Below are positions 52,510 to 61,490 of a DNA stretch of 64,000 bases, in pieces. The stretch is from Rosenbergiella metrosideri. GTDB taxonomy: Bacteria > Pseudomonadota > Gammaproteobacteria > Enterobacterales > Enterobacteriaceae. Position 1 is the first letter of the stretch, and each line of letters begins with the position of its first letter. The stretch lies in contig NZ_JALBCV010000013.1 of NCBI RefSeq assembly GCF_022602565.1, positions 22,700-86,699 of the forward strand. The letters run 5' to 3'. Below the pieces are notes generated by a model that made no database searches, was not told the DNA's origin, and saw only the letters and a program-made list of their open reading frames with translations. A program made the translations under genes and the position numbers.

Positions 52510-52776
52510 ATGGCTGGGGGATGGGCGGAAGATGGCGCAGTTCAAAAGCAGATTGATGACACCGTCGACGATGCTATCGCGCAGGCGAGGAGTCAGCTCC
52601 ACCACGGTGAAAGCGCTGAATTTTGCGAGGGCTGTGGTGAACCTATACCACTTGCTCGCCGCCAAGCTTTACCGGGAGTGATCTATTGTGTTAACTGCCA
52701 AGATGCACAGGATAAGAAAATGTCTGCGGCGAGCGGTATCAATCGCCGCGGGAGTAAAGATAGTCAGTTGCGCTAG
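52510..52776 (+). CDS. ybiI: DksA/TraR-type zinc-finger protein YbiI
   Basis: 88 residues, same length as E. coli YbiI, sharing the N-terminal MAGGWAEDGAVQKQID pattern, the C4 zinc finger (CEGCGEPIPLARRQALPG then CVNC) and the C-terminus GINRRGSKDSQLR. Function not defined; relatives bind RNA polymerase via the secondary channel, but this one lacks the long coiled coil. Confidence 0.92.
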   Translation: MAGGWAEDGAVQKQIDDTVDDAIAQARSQLHHGESAEFCEGCGEPIPLARRQALPGVIYCVNCQDAQDKKMSAASGINRRGSKDSQLR

Positions 52777-52876
52777 ACGGCGATATGCCGTTGAGGCGCT
52801 CTTTGATGGCGATAAGATGCCATTGTTGCGGCTTCTTACTTGATTGTAGTGCAGGATAGCTGAGAATAAAAAATTT

Positions 52877-52892
52877 AAGGTAAATTTACCTT
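52877..52892. repeat. Perfect 16-bp palindrome
   Basis: AAGGTAAATTTACCTT in the gene-poor stretch after ybiI. Operator-like symmetry; no adjacent gene explains it. Confidence 0.5.
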
Positions 52893-53087
52893 TGGATATA
52901 TCAACACTTATGCCACGATTCACCAGTTAAAATAAGGATGATAAAATATTTTAATTCCTATTTATATAGGTGGGCGTTATGATTACATAGTTATTATTTA
53001 ATTGTAGGGGAGCGTTCTGGCGCCTTATCATTTTTTTCATTTCTCTAATAAAAAGTCACCGCAATAATATTTTATGGTTTTGATATA

Positions 53088-53114
53088 AAACATATATAAT
53101 TGTTATATATGTTT
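53088..53114. repeat. Perfect inverted repeat, 12-bp arms
   Basis: AAACATATATAA-TTG-TTATATATGTTT, fully symmetric and AT-only except for one C/G pair per arm. The surrounding 52777-53620 is AT-rich without a confident gene; a TTG-started 44-codon frame (53416-53550, with LLKYFPAGASTSVKYNNG) and a 32-codon frame (start near 53247) look protein-like but are not called. Confidence 0.55.
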
Positions 53115-53620
53115 ACCCTACTGCTAATTAATCTGAAATAGCCCTTCTTCTGCATTCTATTTGAATATAAACATGGACGTTTAAGTTAGTCTGATGCTGT
53201 ACTCTATTCGACGATAAGTCGCTTGATTTTAAAACCGAAACAATAGATGAAAACAGTATCGGCTATCGATAATGACAAAAAAGTTATCTACATCACTTTA
53301 AGCCATCGCCTAGCTGGGTTTACAGTATATGTTGTGTATGAGTAATTAGTATCGCGATGGATGGTGATTATTGATAACAATTCTAAAAAACACAGTGTCG
53401 ATAAGGTAGGAAATATTGCCGATTAAAATCAAGCTAAATAGAAAACTCCTGAAGTATTTTCCCGCAGGTGCATCAACTAGCGTGAAATATAATAATGGTT
53501 TGATTGATTTACTCTTAACTCTATCAGAAGGTGGCATAAGGATATGCTAGAACTTAAAAAGGAATCTTAACGTTTAGAGCATAAGGTAACAATATAAAGT
53601 CAAGCAAAGATTACTCATAA

Positions 53621-54189
53621 AAATTACCTTGGCCAGGTATCGCATCCTTATGCAGTAATAGTAATTCTGGCGTGACGATTGGAAGAGGTTTCGATCTTGG
53701 TGATAGAACGAAGATAGAGGTATTGATAGCCTTAAAAAAGGCAGGGATAGAAATAGAAAAAGCTGAAGCAATATCTGGAGGAGCGAAATTAAAAGGATGT
53801 TCAGCTTAGAATTTCGTTGTAAAAAAAGGGATTTAGTTGGCGAGATAACTGAACAACAGCAATTAAATTTGTTTATGATAAGTTATGAAGAGGCGAGGAA
53901 GGATGTTGGAAGAATATGTAAGAGTAGGTGGGAAATAAAAAAATATCACACTAACCAGAATATATTGCCCATTCAAGCATGGGATAATATTCCTGATAAA
54001 ATAAAAGAGTTACTTATAGATTTACGGTACCGTGGGGATTACAGTAAAAGGACACGGGGATATATACAAAAACTCGCCTACGATGGTGACGTAAAAGGGT
54101 TTGAAAAAGTATTAGTAGATCGGAATGTTTGGTTTACCGTCCCCAAAGATAGGTTCAAAAGAAGGATTGACTTCTATGAAAACAATTAG
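53621..54189 (+). pseudogene. Pesticin-type muramidase domain, frameshifted and 5'-truncated
   Basis: First frame (53621-53809): SNSGVTIGRGFDLGDRTKIE, ALKKAGIEIEKAEAISGGAK, LKG. A frameshift near 53800 leads to the second frame (to TAG 54189): ITEQQQLNLFMISYEEARKD, WDNIPDKIKELLIDLRYRGD and VPKDRFKRRIDFYE. The SGVTIGxGFDLG, LKG, IT-EQ and VPKDRxxRR series is that of pesticin C-terminal lysozymes used by bacteriocins, phages and type VI effectors. The N-terminus, with the catalytic Glu region, is not readable. The next gene overlaps by 14 bases. Confidence 0.72.
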
Positions 54190-54529
54190 TTTTATTTTTC
54201 TTCTATCAATATTTTCCTTCAATTTGTCTGCGGCATTTACTGAGCCAGAGATGAGTCAATTAGCGGAAATAAACAAAAAATCGATAGCGAAAACAGAAAT
54301 GGGCAGAAAATATCTTGATAATTGGGTTAATGTTGCGATTAAGAATCGCCCAAAAGAAAAAAATAAATTAATTGATTTGAGGAATTCATGGGATGCGACG
54401 ATTAGAAAAAAATGTAAGCTCGCAATATCTGAATCGTTAAATACCGACGCGGAAGTAGCAGAGGAAAACCTTTGCTTATATTCTGAATACAAGTCTGCGG
54501 CAGATTTCTTCGAAGGCCTGAATTATTGA
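54176..54529 (+). CDS. Exported LprI-like (DUF1311-type) protein, probable immunity to the muramidase
   Basis: 117 residues with a signal peptide (MKTISFIFLLSIFSFNLSA). The mature part contains LIDLRNSWDATIRKKCKLAI and NLCLYSEYKSAADFFE, matching the LrxxQxxWxxYRxxxC ... C ... T-ER layout of lysozyme inhibitor LprI domains, with two Cys for a disulfide. ATG 54176 overlaps the end of the muramidase frame, so the two were translationally coupled. Intact although the toxin partner is broken. Function by family and context, not demonstrated. Confidence 0.72.
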   Translation: MKTISFIFLLSIFSFNLSAAFTEPEMSQLAEINKKSIAKTEMGRKYLDNWVNVAIKNRPKEKNKLIDLRNSWDATIRKKCKLAISESLNTDAEVAEENLCLYSEYKSAADFFEGLNY

Positions 54530-54977
54530 GTGATGATATGGATGCCTAACAACATCTCATTCACCTTTAGCGACTACAGAGATTCTAATTTCTGCACTTT
54601 GCTTTAAACAGTTAAATTGATTTTTAATCCATTTCATAAGTACAGTTGAAATCTCTTATTCATCCGCTGGCACAAGGGTGATTTTCTTAGCGGTCTAGCA
54701 CCACTCTCTGGCTGAACTCCTTGCTCGATTCATTCTGGAATATTGTCCAGAGTGTAGGGGATTACCTTACATTTATTAATGTTATTAACTAACTAAACTG
54801 CTATATCCTCCCTAACAAACAATAATAAGAAAAACATATATCCTCTAAGCCTCTGTTTTTAATAGTATTTAAATTTTTTTCCGGAAACTGTGAACTGAAA
54901 TATTATAAATATAATCCTTTATGTTTTATAAATGAGTTCACCTTTTTGAATGTATTGTGCCAGCGAGAGACTCTACA

Positions 54978-56474
54978 ATGGAAAAATCGACACAACCCCC
55001 TGCACAAGGTGCACCGGAAGCTGGTAAAGAACAGTTCCAACGTTCTATTGGGCTTATCTCCAACTTCTCGTTAGGATTTACTTATCTTTCACCGTTGACG
55101 GCGGTCTATTCACTGTTTGCCTTAGCCATTACCCTCGCGGGGCCTCCGGCGATCTGGTGGATCGTCATCGCTGCGGTAGGGCAACTGTTAGTGGCCTTAG
55201 TGTTTGGCGAAATCGCCTCGCAATATCCCATCACCGGCGGTTTATACCCTTGGGCACGTCGGCTATGGGGTAAAAAATATGCTTGGATTGCGGCCTGGGT
55301 CTATCTATGGGCGTTGGTGGTGACCATTACCTCAATCGCTGAATACACCTCGACCTTCGTAGCGAGCCTCGTCTCGTTCAGCGCTACACCGCTCCATCTT
55401 CTGATGACTTCGGTTATCTTACTGGCAGTGATGATGGGGGTGAATCTCTCTGGGACGAAAAACCTTGCTCGCGTCGCCAGAATCGGTTTTTGGTGTGAAA
55501 TTGTCAGCGTGATTGCCTTAGGGATCTATCTGTTAATTTTTCACCGCTCGCAACCTTTCTCGGTCATCTTCGATTCGATGGGGATCCTGTCGAGTAGCGG
55601 CAGTTACGTCGGAGCCTTTATGGCTGCTTCGCTAATGGGGCTGTTTATGTTCTTCGGTTTTGAGGCCTGCGGTAACGTTGCGGAAGAAGTGCAGGATGCC
55701 AGCCGAAAAATCCCAGTCGCGATGATGTTAAGTATTATCTTCGGTGCTATCTCGGCGATTATCTCGGTATTAGGGTATCTGCTTTCTTCACCTAATTTAC
55801 GCAATATCGTCAGCGGTAAAGTGAGTGATCCTATCCCTGCCATCCTTAACGAGGCTCTGGGGCCGGTGGGGGCGAAAGTGTTTATCGTCATTGCGATTAT
55901 CGCCATGCTCTCTTGCATCTTGTCGTTACAAGCTGCGCTAAGCCGCCTTATCTTCTCTTTCTCTCGCGATCAGATGTTACCGGGTAGCCGTTGGATGGCG
56001 AAAATCTCCGCCCATAATGTGCCAGATAACGCGATGATCATCAGTTGCTTACTGCCAGTGATCTTCTGTGTCTGGGTCTATTTCCAACCTGATAATCTGG
56101 CTCGAATTACCGCCTTTGCCGTTATTGGTATCTATCTTTCGTTTCAAATGGTCGTATTGGCTGCGCTTCGTCAGCGGATTAAAGGTTGGAAACCGGCTGG
56201 CGAGTGGCATATCGGGGCCTTCGGTTTACTGACTAACGTTTTGGCGCTGGCATATGGCATTGTGGGAATTTATTTACTGGCTCAACCTGCGGATAGCCCC
56301 AACTTTATTGATAAATGGACCGTACTGATTGGCTTGGCCGTGGTGTTGATTATCGGCTTGTTTTATATGCTACTCCAGCGGCCCTACGGTAAATCAAACG
56401 CACCGGAAAACGATGCGATTGAACACGCAGAAGCGTTAAGGGCGCTGCGTCGCCAAGAGGGATCACGTCGGTAA
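54978..56474 (+). CDS. APC superfamily amino acid/amine permease
   Basis: 498 residues with twelve predicted helices. Family signatures: NFSLGFTYLSPLTAVYSLFA in the first helix, GEIASQYPITGGLYPWARRL, and GLFMFFGFEACGNVAEEVQD with the conserved Glu. Probably imports an amino acid, polyamine or choline-like compound by proton symport. ATG 54978 has GAGAG 8 bases upstream; a GTG at 54957 is the alternative. The 54530-54977 gap before it shows no gene. Convergent with a Cache-domain gene (12-base overlap), and near an aldehyde dehydrogenase, suggesting uptake of a substrate oxidised at an amino or aldehyde group. Confidence 0.88.
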   Translation: MEKSTQPPAQGAPEAGKEQFQRSIGLISNFSLGFTYLSPLTAVYSLFALAITLAGPPAIWWIVIAAVGQLLVALVFGEIASQYPITGGLYPWARRLWGKKYAWIAAWVYLWALVVTITSIAEYTSTFVASLVSFSATPLHLLMTSVILLAVMMGVNLSGTKNLARVARIGFWCEIVSVIALGIYLLIFHRSQPFSVIFDSMGILSSSGSYVGAFMAASLMGLFMFFGFEACGNVAEEVQDASRKIPVAMMLSIIFGAISAIISVLGYLLSSPNLRNIVSGKVSDPIPAILNEALGPVGAKVFIVIAIIAMLSCILSLQAALSRLIFSFSRDQMLPGSRWMAKISAHNVPDNAMIISCLLPVIFCVWVYFQPDNLARITAFAVIGIYLSFQMVVLAALRQRIKGWKPAGEWHIGAFGLLTNVLALAYGIVGIYLLAQPADSPNFIDKWTVLIGLAVVLIIGLFYMLLQRPYGKSNAPENDAIEHAEALRALRRQEGSRR

Positions 56475-57164
56475 GTAGAGCGAAAAAAGAGGGTGCTGGT
56501 GGATGACGGCCAGCGCCTCACTGTGCAGTATATCACCCACACGATAACCCGAGAGGGTAGAGAAAATGACTCTTCCAAAGGTATTGGTTAACACCATTTT
56601 GGGGCGAGGCTGAGGCAGAACGTTTAAGATTTCGTCCTCGATGCGGCTAACCAAAATATCGACGGCAGCGACCCCGTAAAAACAGTGTTGAATAAAGATA
56701 GGGGCGGCAGAGGTCATGGTATACGACGTATTACAGATATAGTCGACATAAGGACCATGAAAGTAGGGACCTTTAAGCGATTTGGTTTTTAGAAACCACT
56801 CGAAAGTTCGAAAATCGAGGTGCTGATGGGTCAGAGGCGTAAGTTCGAGTGCAGTGTCGTGACTTGCGTCCTTATACATCCAATAGAGCGACCATTTTGC
56901 CTGAGGATTCAGCGGTGCATCCGCATGATAGGCAAAGCCTGCACCGGAACAGAAGCGGTTATCAGAAAGCGTACGATTGATAAGGGCCTCTATCGCCCCT
57001 TTCGGAAACGCCGTCGTCTCAAGCTCGGTTGGTGTGGCAGCGCTAACCAGTGGGCTAAGTAATTGAGTCAGTTGTTGCGCTAACTGCTGGCTTGAGTGAG
57101 AACACTGGGTGAAAAGCTGTTCAAGCGGCGCAATGACGGCGTGAAGTGGAGTGGATGAGTTCAC
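56463..57164 (-). CDS. Soluble Cache (PDC-type sensor) domain protein
   Basis: 233 residues without signal peptide or membrane helix. An N-terminal helix (LEQLFTQCSHSSQQLAQQLT) is followed by a single Cache fold: GAGFAYHADAPLNPQAKWSL, WFLKTKSLKGPYFHGPYVDY and YTMTSAAPIFIQHCFYGVAA. Cache domains normally sit outside the membrane in chemoreceptors and kinases; this stand-alone cytoplasmic form adjoins a GntR gene (starts at GTG 57164, directly after the GntR stop), suggesting that it senses the same metabolite. No output domain is seen. Confidence 0.75.
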   Translation of the reverse strand: MNSSTPLHAVIAPLEQLFTQCSHSSQQLAQQLTQLLSPLVSAATPTELETTAFPKGAIEALINRTLSDNRFCSGAGFAYHADAPLNPQAKWSLYWMYKDASHDTALELTPLTHQHLDFRTFEWFLKTKSLKGPYFHGPYVDYICNTSYTMTSAAPIFIQHCFYGVAAVDILVSRIEDEILNVLPQPRPKMVLTNTFGRVIFSTLSGYRVGDILHSEALAVIHQHPLFSLYLPT

Positions 57165-57908
57165 TTATAACATTCTCCCAGACTTAGAGGCAGTGGTGTT
57201 GAGCTTACAGTCAACAAGGTGTTCGGCTAAAAATAGAATAAGCTCACTGACCGCTTTTGCAGCCGCTTCAGTGCATTGTTGAGATAAGGCTTCCATCAAT
57301 CTTCGATAATGTTGCACGCATTGCTGATGGAGTGTGTCATCACCATAGAGCAGGGCAATGAACGAGGCCCACTCGGTTTGTAGCGTCAACTCACTATTGG
57401 CTAAGCGCGCTGATTGTGAGCTGGCAGATAAAAAAAGTAAGCAGCGCATATCCGCTTGGGCACGTGACTCGGCGGTAGTAGCTTGCTCGAAGTCATCAAT
57501 AAAAGAGGTGAAGGTAAGCTGTTCCGTTTCGCTCATGCGTTTGGCTGCGAGCCGCGCGCTATGTGCCAGTATCGCGCAGTGCATCTCACCGAGATCCAGT
57601 AAGTAATCACTGCTCAATAAGTTGAGAGGATGGTAGTTATGGGCACGACTTTCAATATTATCACAGACAAAGCTGCCACCGTGGCGTCCTCGGCTGGTGT
57701 AAATCAGCTCCTTGGCGCGCAGGGTGTTCAACGCCTCGCGTACCGTGATATGCGAAACCCCCAGCATCTTGGCCAGCTCTGCTTCGTTGGGCAGCTGTTC
57801 ATGGGCTTGCAACAGCCCAGTCATGATGGCATTGGCGAGGCGGGTCACAATCTGTTCCGCCCGGCTTGCCTGTCCGATTGGCGCGAATATTATCGCATGC
57901 GTCATCAT
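57165..57908 (-). CDS. GntR-family regulator (FadR/FCD type)
   Basis: 247 residues: winged helix (RLANAIMTGLLQAHEQLPNE, LAKMLGVSHITVREALNTLR) and an all-helical C-terminal ligand domain of the FCD type. The start is placed at ATG 57908 (ATG 57905 equally possible); a frame to 57971 would add 21 atypical residues. Divergent from the aldehyde dehydrogenase gene, with about 146 bases of shared control region, so it probably regulates that gene and the permease. Confidence 0.85.
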   Translation of the reverse strand: MMTHAIIFAPIGQASRAEQIVTRLANAIMTGLLQAHEQLPNEAELAKMLGVSHITVREALNTLRAKELIYTSRGRHGGSFVCDNIESRAHNYHPLNLLSSDYLLDLGEMHCAILAHSARLAAKRMSETEQLTFTSFIDDFEQATTAESRAQADMRCLLFLSASSQSARLANSELTLQTEWASFIALLYGDDTLHQQCVQHYRRLMEALSQQCTEAAAKAVSELILFLAEHLVDCKLNTTASKSGRML

Positions 57909-58054
57909 CGTTATGCTTTCACCAGTTGTCCATGAGGAAAACAGTCTTAACACAGCAAGGGTATTTTTCAAAGCACTGCGCCACGCCTACCAGTGAGAAT
58001 CTCCGGCGAGTGTATTTTTCTTAGGTTTGAAGTGAACTTATCAAGGATAAAACG

Positions 58055-59485
58055 ATGCAACGACTGAAACATTTTATTGATGGTCAATACGTTGATTCGG
58101 CATCAACGGCCTACTTTGACTTGATTAGTCCGGTGGATGGTAGCTGTTATGCCCAAAGCCCGAAAGGAGAGGCTGCCGAGGTAACCTTGGCGTATCAGGC
58201 GGCGACGCGCGCCTTTAAGCAATGGCGGCGCTCCACACCCTCTGAGAGACAAAAAGCGTTACTGCAGTTGGCCGAGGCAGTGGAGGCCAATACACAGCGC
58301 TTTGTCGAGCTACAATGTCGGGAAACCGGGCAATTAAAGCACTTTATAGAGAAGGAAGAGGTCGCCGCGTCCTGCGATGCTTTGCGTTTCTTTGCCGGAG
58401 CTGCCCGTCATTTAGAGGGACGGGCCAGCTATGAATATCTTGACGGCTTCACCTCAACCATTCGCCGCGAGCCGTTGGGCATAGTCGGGCAAGTCACGCC
58501 ATGGAACTATCCTTTTATGATGGCTATCTGGAAAATCGCGCCCGCCTTAGCCGCTGGCAATACGGTAGTACTTAAGCCGAGTGATACGACGCCAATGAGT
58601 ACCCTATTATTGGCCGAATTGGCAGCAGCGTTTTTTCCGAAAGGAGCCTTTAATGTGATTTTAGGGCAAGCGGAAACCGGCTCGCTGGTGGTGTCTAATC
58701 CTAACGCGTCACTGGTCTCCATTACCGGATCGGTGCGCGCCGGTGTCCAAGTCGCCACCTCTGCGGCGGCCAACCTCACCAAAGCCCATTTAGAGTTAGG
58801 CGGAAAAGCACCGGCTATCGTGTTTGCCGATGCAAATATCGAAAAGGCGATTGAGGGGATTACGACCGCGGGCTTCTTCAATGCGGGCCAAGACTGTACC
58901 GCTGCGACGCGTATATTAGTCGAGGCCTCAATCTATCCAACATTCTTACAACAGTTGGTCGCCAAGACTGAACAGATCCGTTTCGGCCAGCCCGATGACA
59001 CCGATGCCTTATTCGGGGCACTCAATAGTACGAATCAGTTGGCGCAAGTCGAAGGCTTTATGCAACGGCTACCCGCCCATGCCAAAGTGGAAATCGGCGG
59101 CAGTGCGGCGCAAGGGGCAGGGTTTTATTTCCCAGCGACCATTATTTCGGGTTTAAAGCAAGATGATGAAGCGATTCAACAGGAAGTGTTTGGCCCGGTG
59201 ATGACCCTACAACCCTTCGACGATGAAGCCGATGCTCTGGCCAAAGCCAATGGTGTCGATTATGGACTGGCGGCCAGTGTGTGGACCGGCTCAGTGGCGA
59301 AAGCTCATCGGCTGACGCGCGATCTCGACTTTGGCACCGTATGGGTCAATAACCATATTCCGCTCTGTGCTGAGATGCCTCACGGCGGTTTTAAGAAGTC
59401 AGGTTACGGTAAAGATCTTTCAGCCTATGCGCTGGAGGAATATACCCGAGTGAAACATGTCATGATCGATCTTGAGCAAGATTAA
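58055..59485 (+). CDS. Aldehyde dehydrogenase, PatD/betaine-aldehyde type
   Basis: 476 residues. NAD-binding GQVTPWNYPFMM, ITGSVRAGVQVA, the catalytic Glu in LELGGKAP, the nucleophile Cys in FNAGQDCTAATR, and the C-terminal PHGGFKKSGYGKDLSAYALE are all present. Closest in pattern to gamma-aminobutyraldehyde dehydrogenase (PatD), so the substrate may be an amino-aldehyde from amine breakdown, which fits the nearby APC permease; this is inference. Preceded by AAGGA. Confidence 0.88.
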   Translation: MQRLKHFIDGQYVDSASTAYFDLISPVDGSCYAQSPKGEAAEVTLAYQAATRAFKQWRRSTPSERQKALLQLAEAVEANTQRFVELQCRETGQLKHFIEKEEVAASCDALRFFAGAARHLEGRASYEYLDGFTSTIRREPLGIVGQVTPWNYPFMMAIWKIAPALAAGNTVVLKPSDTTPMSTLLLAELAAAFFPKGAFNVILGQAETGSLVVSNPNASLVSITGSVRAGVQVATSAAANLTKAHLELGGKAPAIVFADANIEKAIEGITTAGFFNAGQDCTAATRILVEASIYPTFLQQLVAKTEQIRFGQPDDTDALFGALNSTNQLAQVEGFMQRLPAHAKVEIGGSAAQGAGFYFPATIISGLKQDDEAIQQEVFGPVMTLQPFDDEADALAKANGVDYGLAASVWTGSVAKAHRLTRDLDFGTVWVNNHIPLCAEMPHGGFKKSGYGKDLSAYALEEYTRVKHVMIDLEQD

Positions 59486-59496
59486 GCGAGGTGATA

Positions 59497-59964
59497 ATGC
59501 GTAAATTTGCAGCGTACACTCTTTTCACACTCTGCCTGACGAGCGGGCTAAGCTATGCAGAAGCGACGCCGCTAACGGTCGTTACGCAATATATGCAGGC
59601 GTGGAACCAGCACGACAGTCATAAAGCAGGGACGTATTTCGCGGATAAAGTCAGCTATTACGATGCCTCGGTCGGTGAGCCGGTAGTTGGTAAGCAGCAG
59701 GCCACACAACAGGTGGTTAAAACCTTCGTCGATGCGGTACCTGATTTACGCTGGGTGATGACCAGTAAACCGGTCTATAACGGCGATACTATCGCGTTTC
59801 AATGGCGTTTTAGCGGAACTAACGATGGGGCATGGGCCGGTACTCCGGCCACGCATAAAAAGATCAGTTTTGATGGCGTCAGTTTCATCAAAGTGTCACA
59901 GGGTAAGATTACTTATCAGGGCGATTATTATGATTCGAAAAAATTATCGGATCAGTTGAAATAG
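59497..59964 (+). CDS. Exported NTF2/SnoaL-like protein
   Basis: 155 residues with a signal peptide (MRKFAAYTLFTLCLTSGLSYAEA) and a SnoaL-type domain: YMQAWNQHDSHKAGTYFADK, VSYYDASVGEPVVGKQQATQ, FVDAVPDLRWVM and FDGVSFIKVSQGKI. SnoaL-type proteins bind or isomerise small hydrophobic ligands; no function is known here. ATG 59497 has AGG 7 bases upstream (GTG 59491 is the alternative). Eleven bases after the aldehyde dehydrogenase stop, so one operon. Confidence 0.75.
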   Translation: MRKFAAYTLFTLCLTSGLSYAEATPLTVVTQYMQAWNQHDSHKAGTYFADKVSYYDASVGEPVVGKQQATQQVVKTFVDAVPDLRWVMTSKPVYNGDTIAFQWRFSGTNDGAWAGTPATHKKISFDGVSFIKVSQGKITYQGDYYDSKKLSDQLK

Positions 59965-60007
59965 TTGTTAAGGGCTGCCGCTCGCGCGGCCAGCCCACCA
60001 AATCAGA

Positions 60008-60901
60008 TCAACATAGTGCTAACTCGTCCAGTACCTTTGCTATCTCATTCCTCGCTGATTCGGGTAGCGGTTGAATTGGGCGAGGCAGGCAATCCCACTC
60101 GGTAAGGCCCATAATACTGGCTGCAGCGGCGATAACACGTAAACTGCCACGATATTGAGTAAATAACTGCCAAAGTGGCGAAAGTTGTCGATCAATTGCT
60201 TCAGCGCGTTCGTTTTCACCGGATAACGCAGCCTGGGCAAGACGCTTAGCCACTACAGGGAACACGCCCGCGCAAACGGAATACCAGACCGCGCATCCGC
60301 TCAATAAGCCATTTTTTGCATAGGCATCGCCACTTATCCCTAAAGCAATATCCGCAGGTAGCTGCTGGCGTAATCCGCTGATTTCACGCTTAGGATCAAC
60401 TAGCTGTGTCGAGGTGCCAGGGATTTTTATCGAGCGGACCTGCGATAAACTGGCTAACTCAGCATAGAGCTCAGGGGTGAAATGAAAGTGAGTGGTACCA
60501 GGATTATCGTAGACGCAAATGGGAATAGAGCTGTTACGGTTGACCGTTTCAAATAGTCCGAAGACTTCTTCGTGGGTTAAACTGTGATAAGAAACAGGGG
60601 CTAATAATAGTGCATCGACACCGAGTCGCTGCGCTTGCTCCACACGTTGGAGAACCTCTTGTGTACTGATTGCCCCTACACCGGCAATAACGGGTATCGT
60701 TCCTGCCAGCGACTTGGCCTGCTGAATAATACGTTCACGCTGCTGTGGGGTGAAGTAAGCATAGCACCCCGTCGATCCCATCAGGCCGATTGAGTCGACG
60801 TCTGCCTCTACTAAACGAACAATAAGCTTTTCGAAAGAGACTTCATCAACGTATCCTGCTTTACAAGGCGTGAGTGGGAAGGCACTTAGACCAGAAAACA
60901 T
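60008..60901 (-). CDS. DapA-family (dihydrodipicolinate synthase/N-acetylneuraminate lyase-like) aldolase
   Basis: 297 residues, TIM barrel. The Schiff-base lysine is in RSIKIPGTS and the tyrosine in ICVYDNPGTT; the first strand is SAFPLTP and the substrate loop GSTGCYAYF replaces the DapA GTTGE, so it is not lysine-pathway DapA. The likely substrate is a 2-keto acid. Convergent with the NTF2-like gene; likely part of the same catabolic region. Confidence 0.87.
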   Translation of the reverse strand: MFSGLSAFPLTPCKAGYVDEVSFEKLIVRLVEADVDSIGLMGSTGCYAYFTPQQRERIIQQAKSLAGTIPVIAGVGAISTQEVLQRVEQAQRLGVDALLLAPVSYHSLTHEEVFGLFETVNRNSSIPICVYDNPGTTHFHFTPELYAELASLSQVRSIKIPGTSTQLVDPKREISGLRQQLPADIALGISGDAYAKNGLLSGCAVWYSVCAGVFPVVAKRLAQAALSGENERAEAIDRQLSPLWQLFTQYRGSLRVIAAAASIMGLTEWDCLPRPIQPLPESARNEIAKVLDELALC

Positions 60902-60951
60902 TTTGTTATCCTTATTAAGGTGAAGGGTAGTATCAGAGAAGTCCTTTTTAT

Positions 60952-61490
60952 TTATGGGTCAGTGTAACGCCCATTCCACTCTTCGCGTGTGATCTCCCAT
61001 AATGTCGAGGGAATATCACCAATATGATATTCACCGATCTCTTCTCGGATCATTCGCATACCGCTCTGCTGTGAGATCTTGAGAGAGCGCCGATTCGCTT
61101 TCGCTTTGGGTGCACGCAGAACCGGTTGCTTTAGCTGATTAAACCAAAAATCAGTGGCGGCGTGGCAGGCTTCGCGCATATAACCTTGACCTTGCCATTC
61201 AGGCACTAACCAAAATCCCCGATTATTATCCACTTCTAAGGAGAGCCGGATTAGACCGATAAATTCGGTAGGCGAAGTGAGAGGGCGCAACGTCCAAACC
61301 CACTCCGTTTGCTGCTGTATCGCGTGTAAGGTCTTTTCGCAAAAGAATTCTGCTCCGTTAGCAGGGTAGGGCCTTTACGCGTCAGGTATTTCACTATATC
61401 CCAACGTGGGAAAGCTTACTGAATAAGGGGAGCATCTTCTTTCACCAAGGGGGCGAGGATAAGACGAGCAGTTTCTATACGAGGCAGCAT
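60952..61490 (-). pseudogene. GNAT N-acetyltransferase (RimJ-like), stop and frameshift
   Basis: ATG 61490 reads MLPRIETARLILAPLVKEDA, PLIQ, then TAA (codon 25), then AFPRWDIVKYLTRKGPTLL; a later frameshift near 61350 leads into EKTLHAIQQQTEWVWTLRPL, LVPEWQGQGYMREACHAA (acetyl-CoA loop) and KANRRSLKISQQSGM to the stop at 60952. The partial second copy at 63,513 has CAA where this copy has TAA, showing the stop is a recent point mutation. Tail end of a LysR-GNAT pair. Confidence 0.82.

Noticed and set aside
54256..54492. Minus-strand frame opposite the LprI-like gene
   Set aside because: The plus-strand gene has a signal peptide, coupling with the upstream frame and a family pattern; the antisense frame has none.
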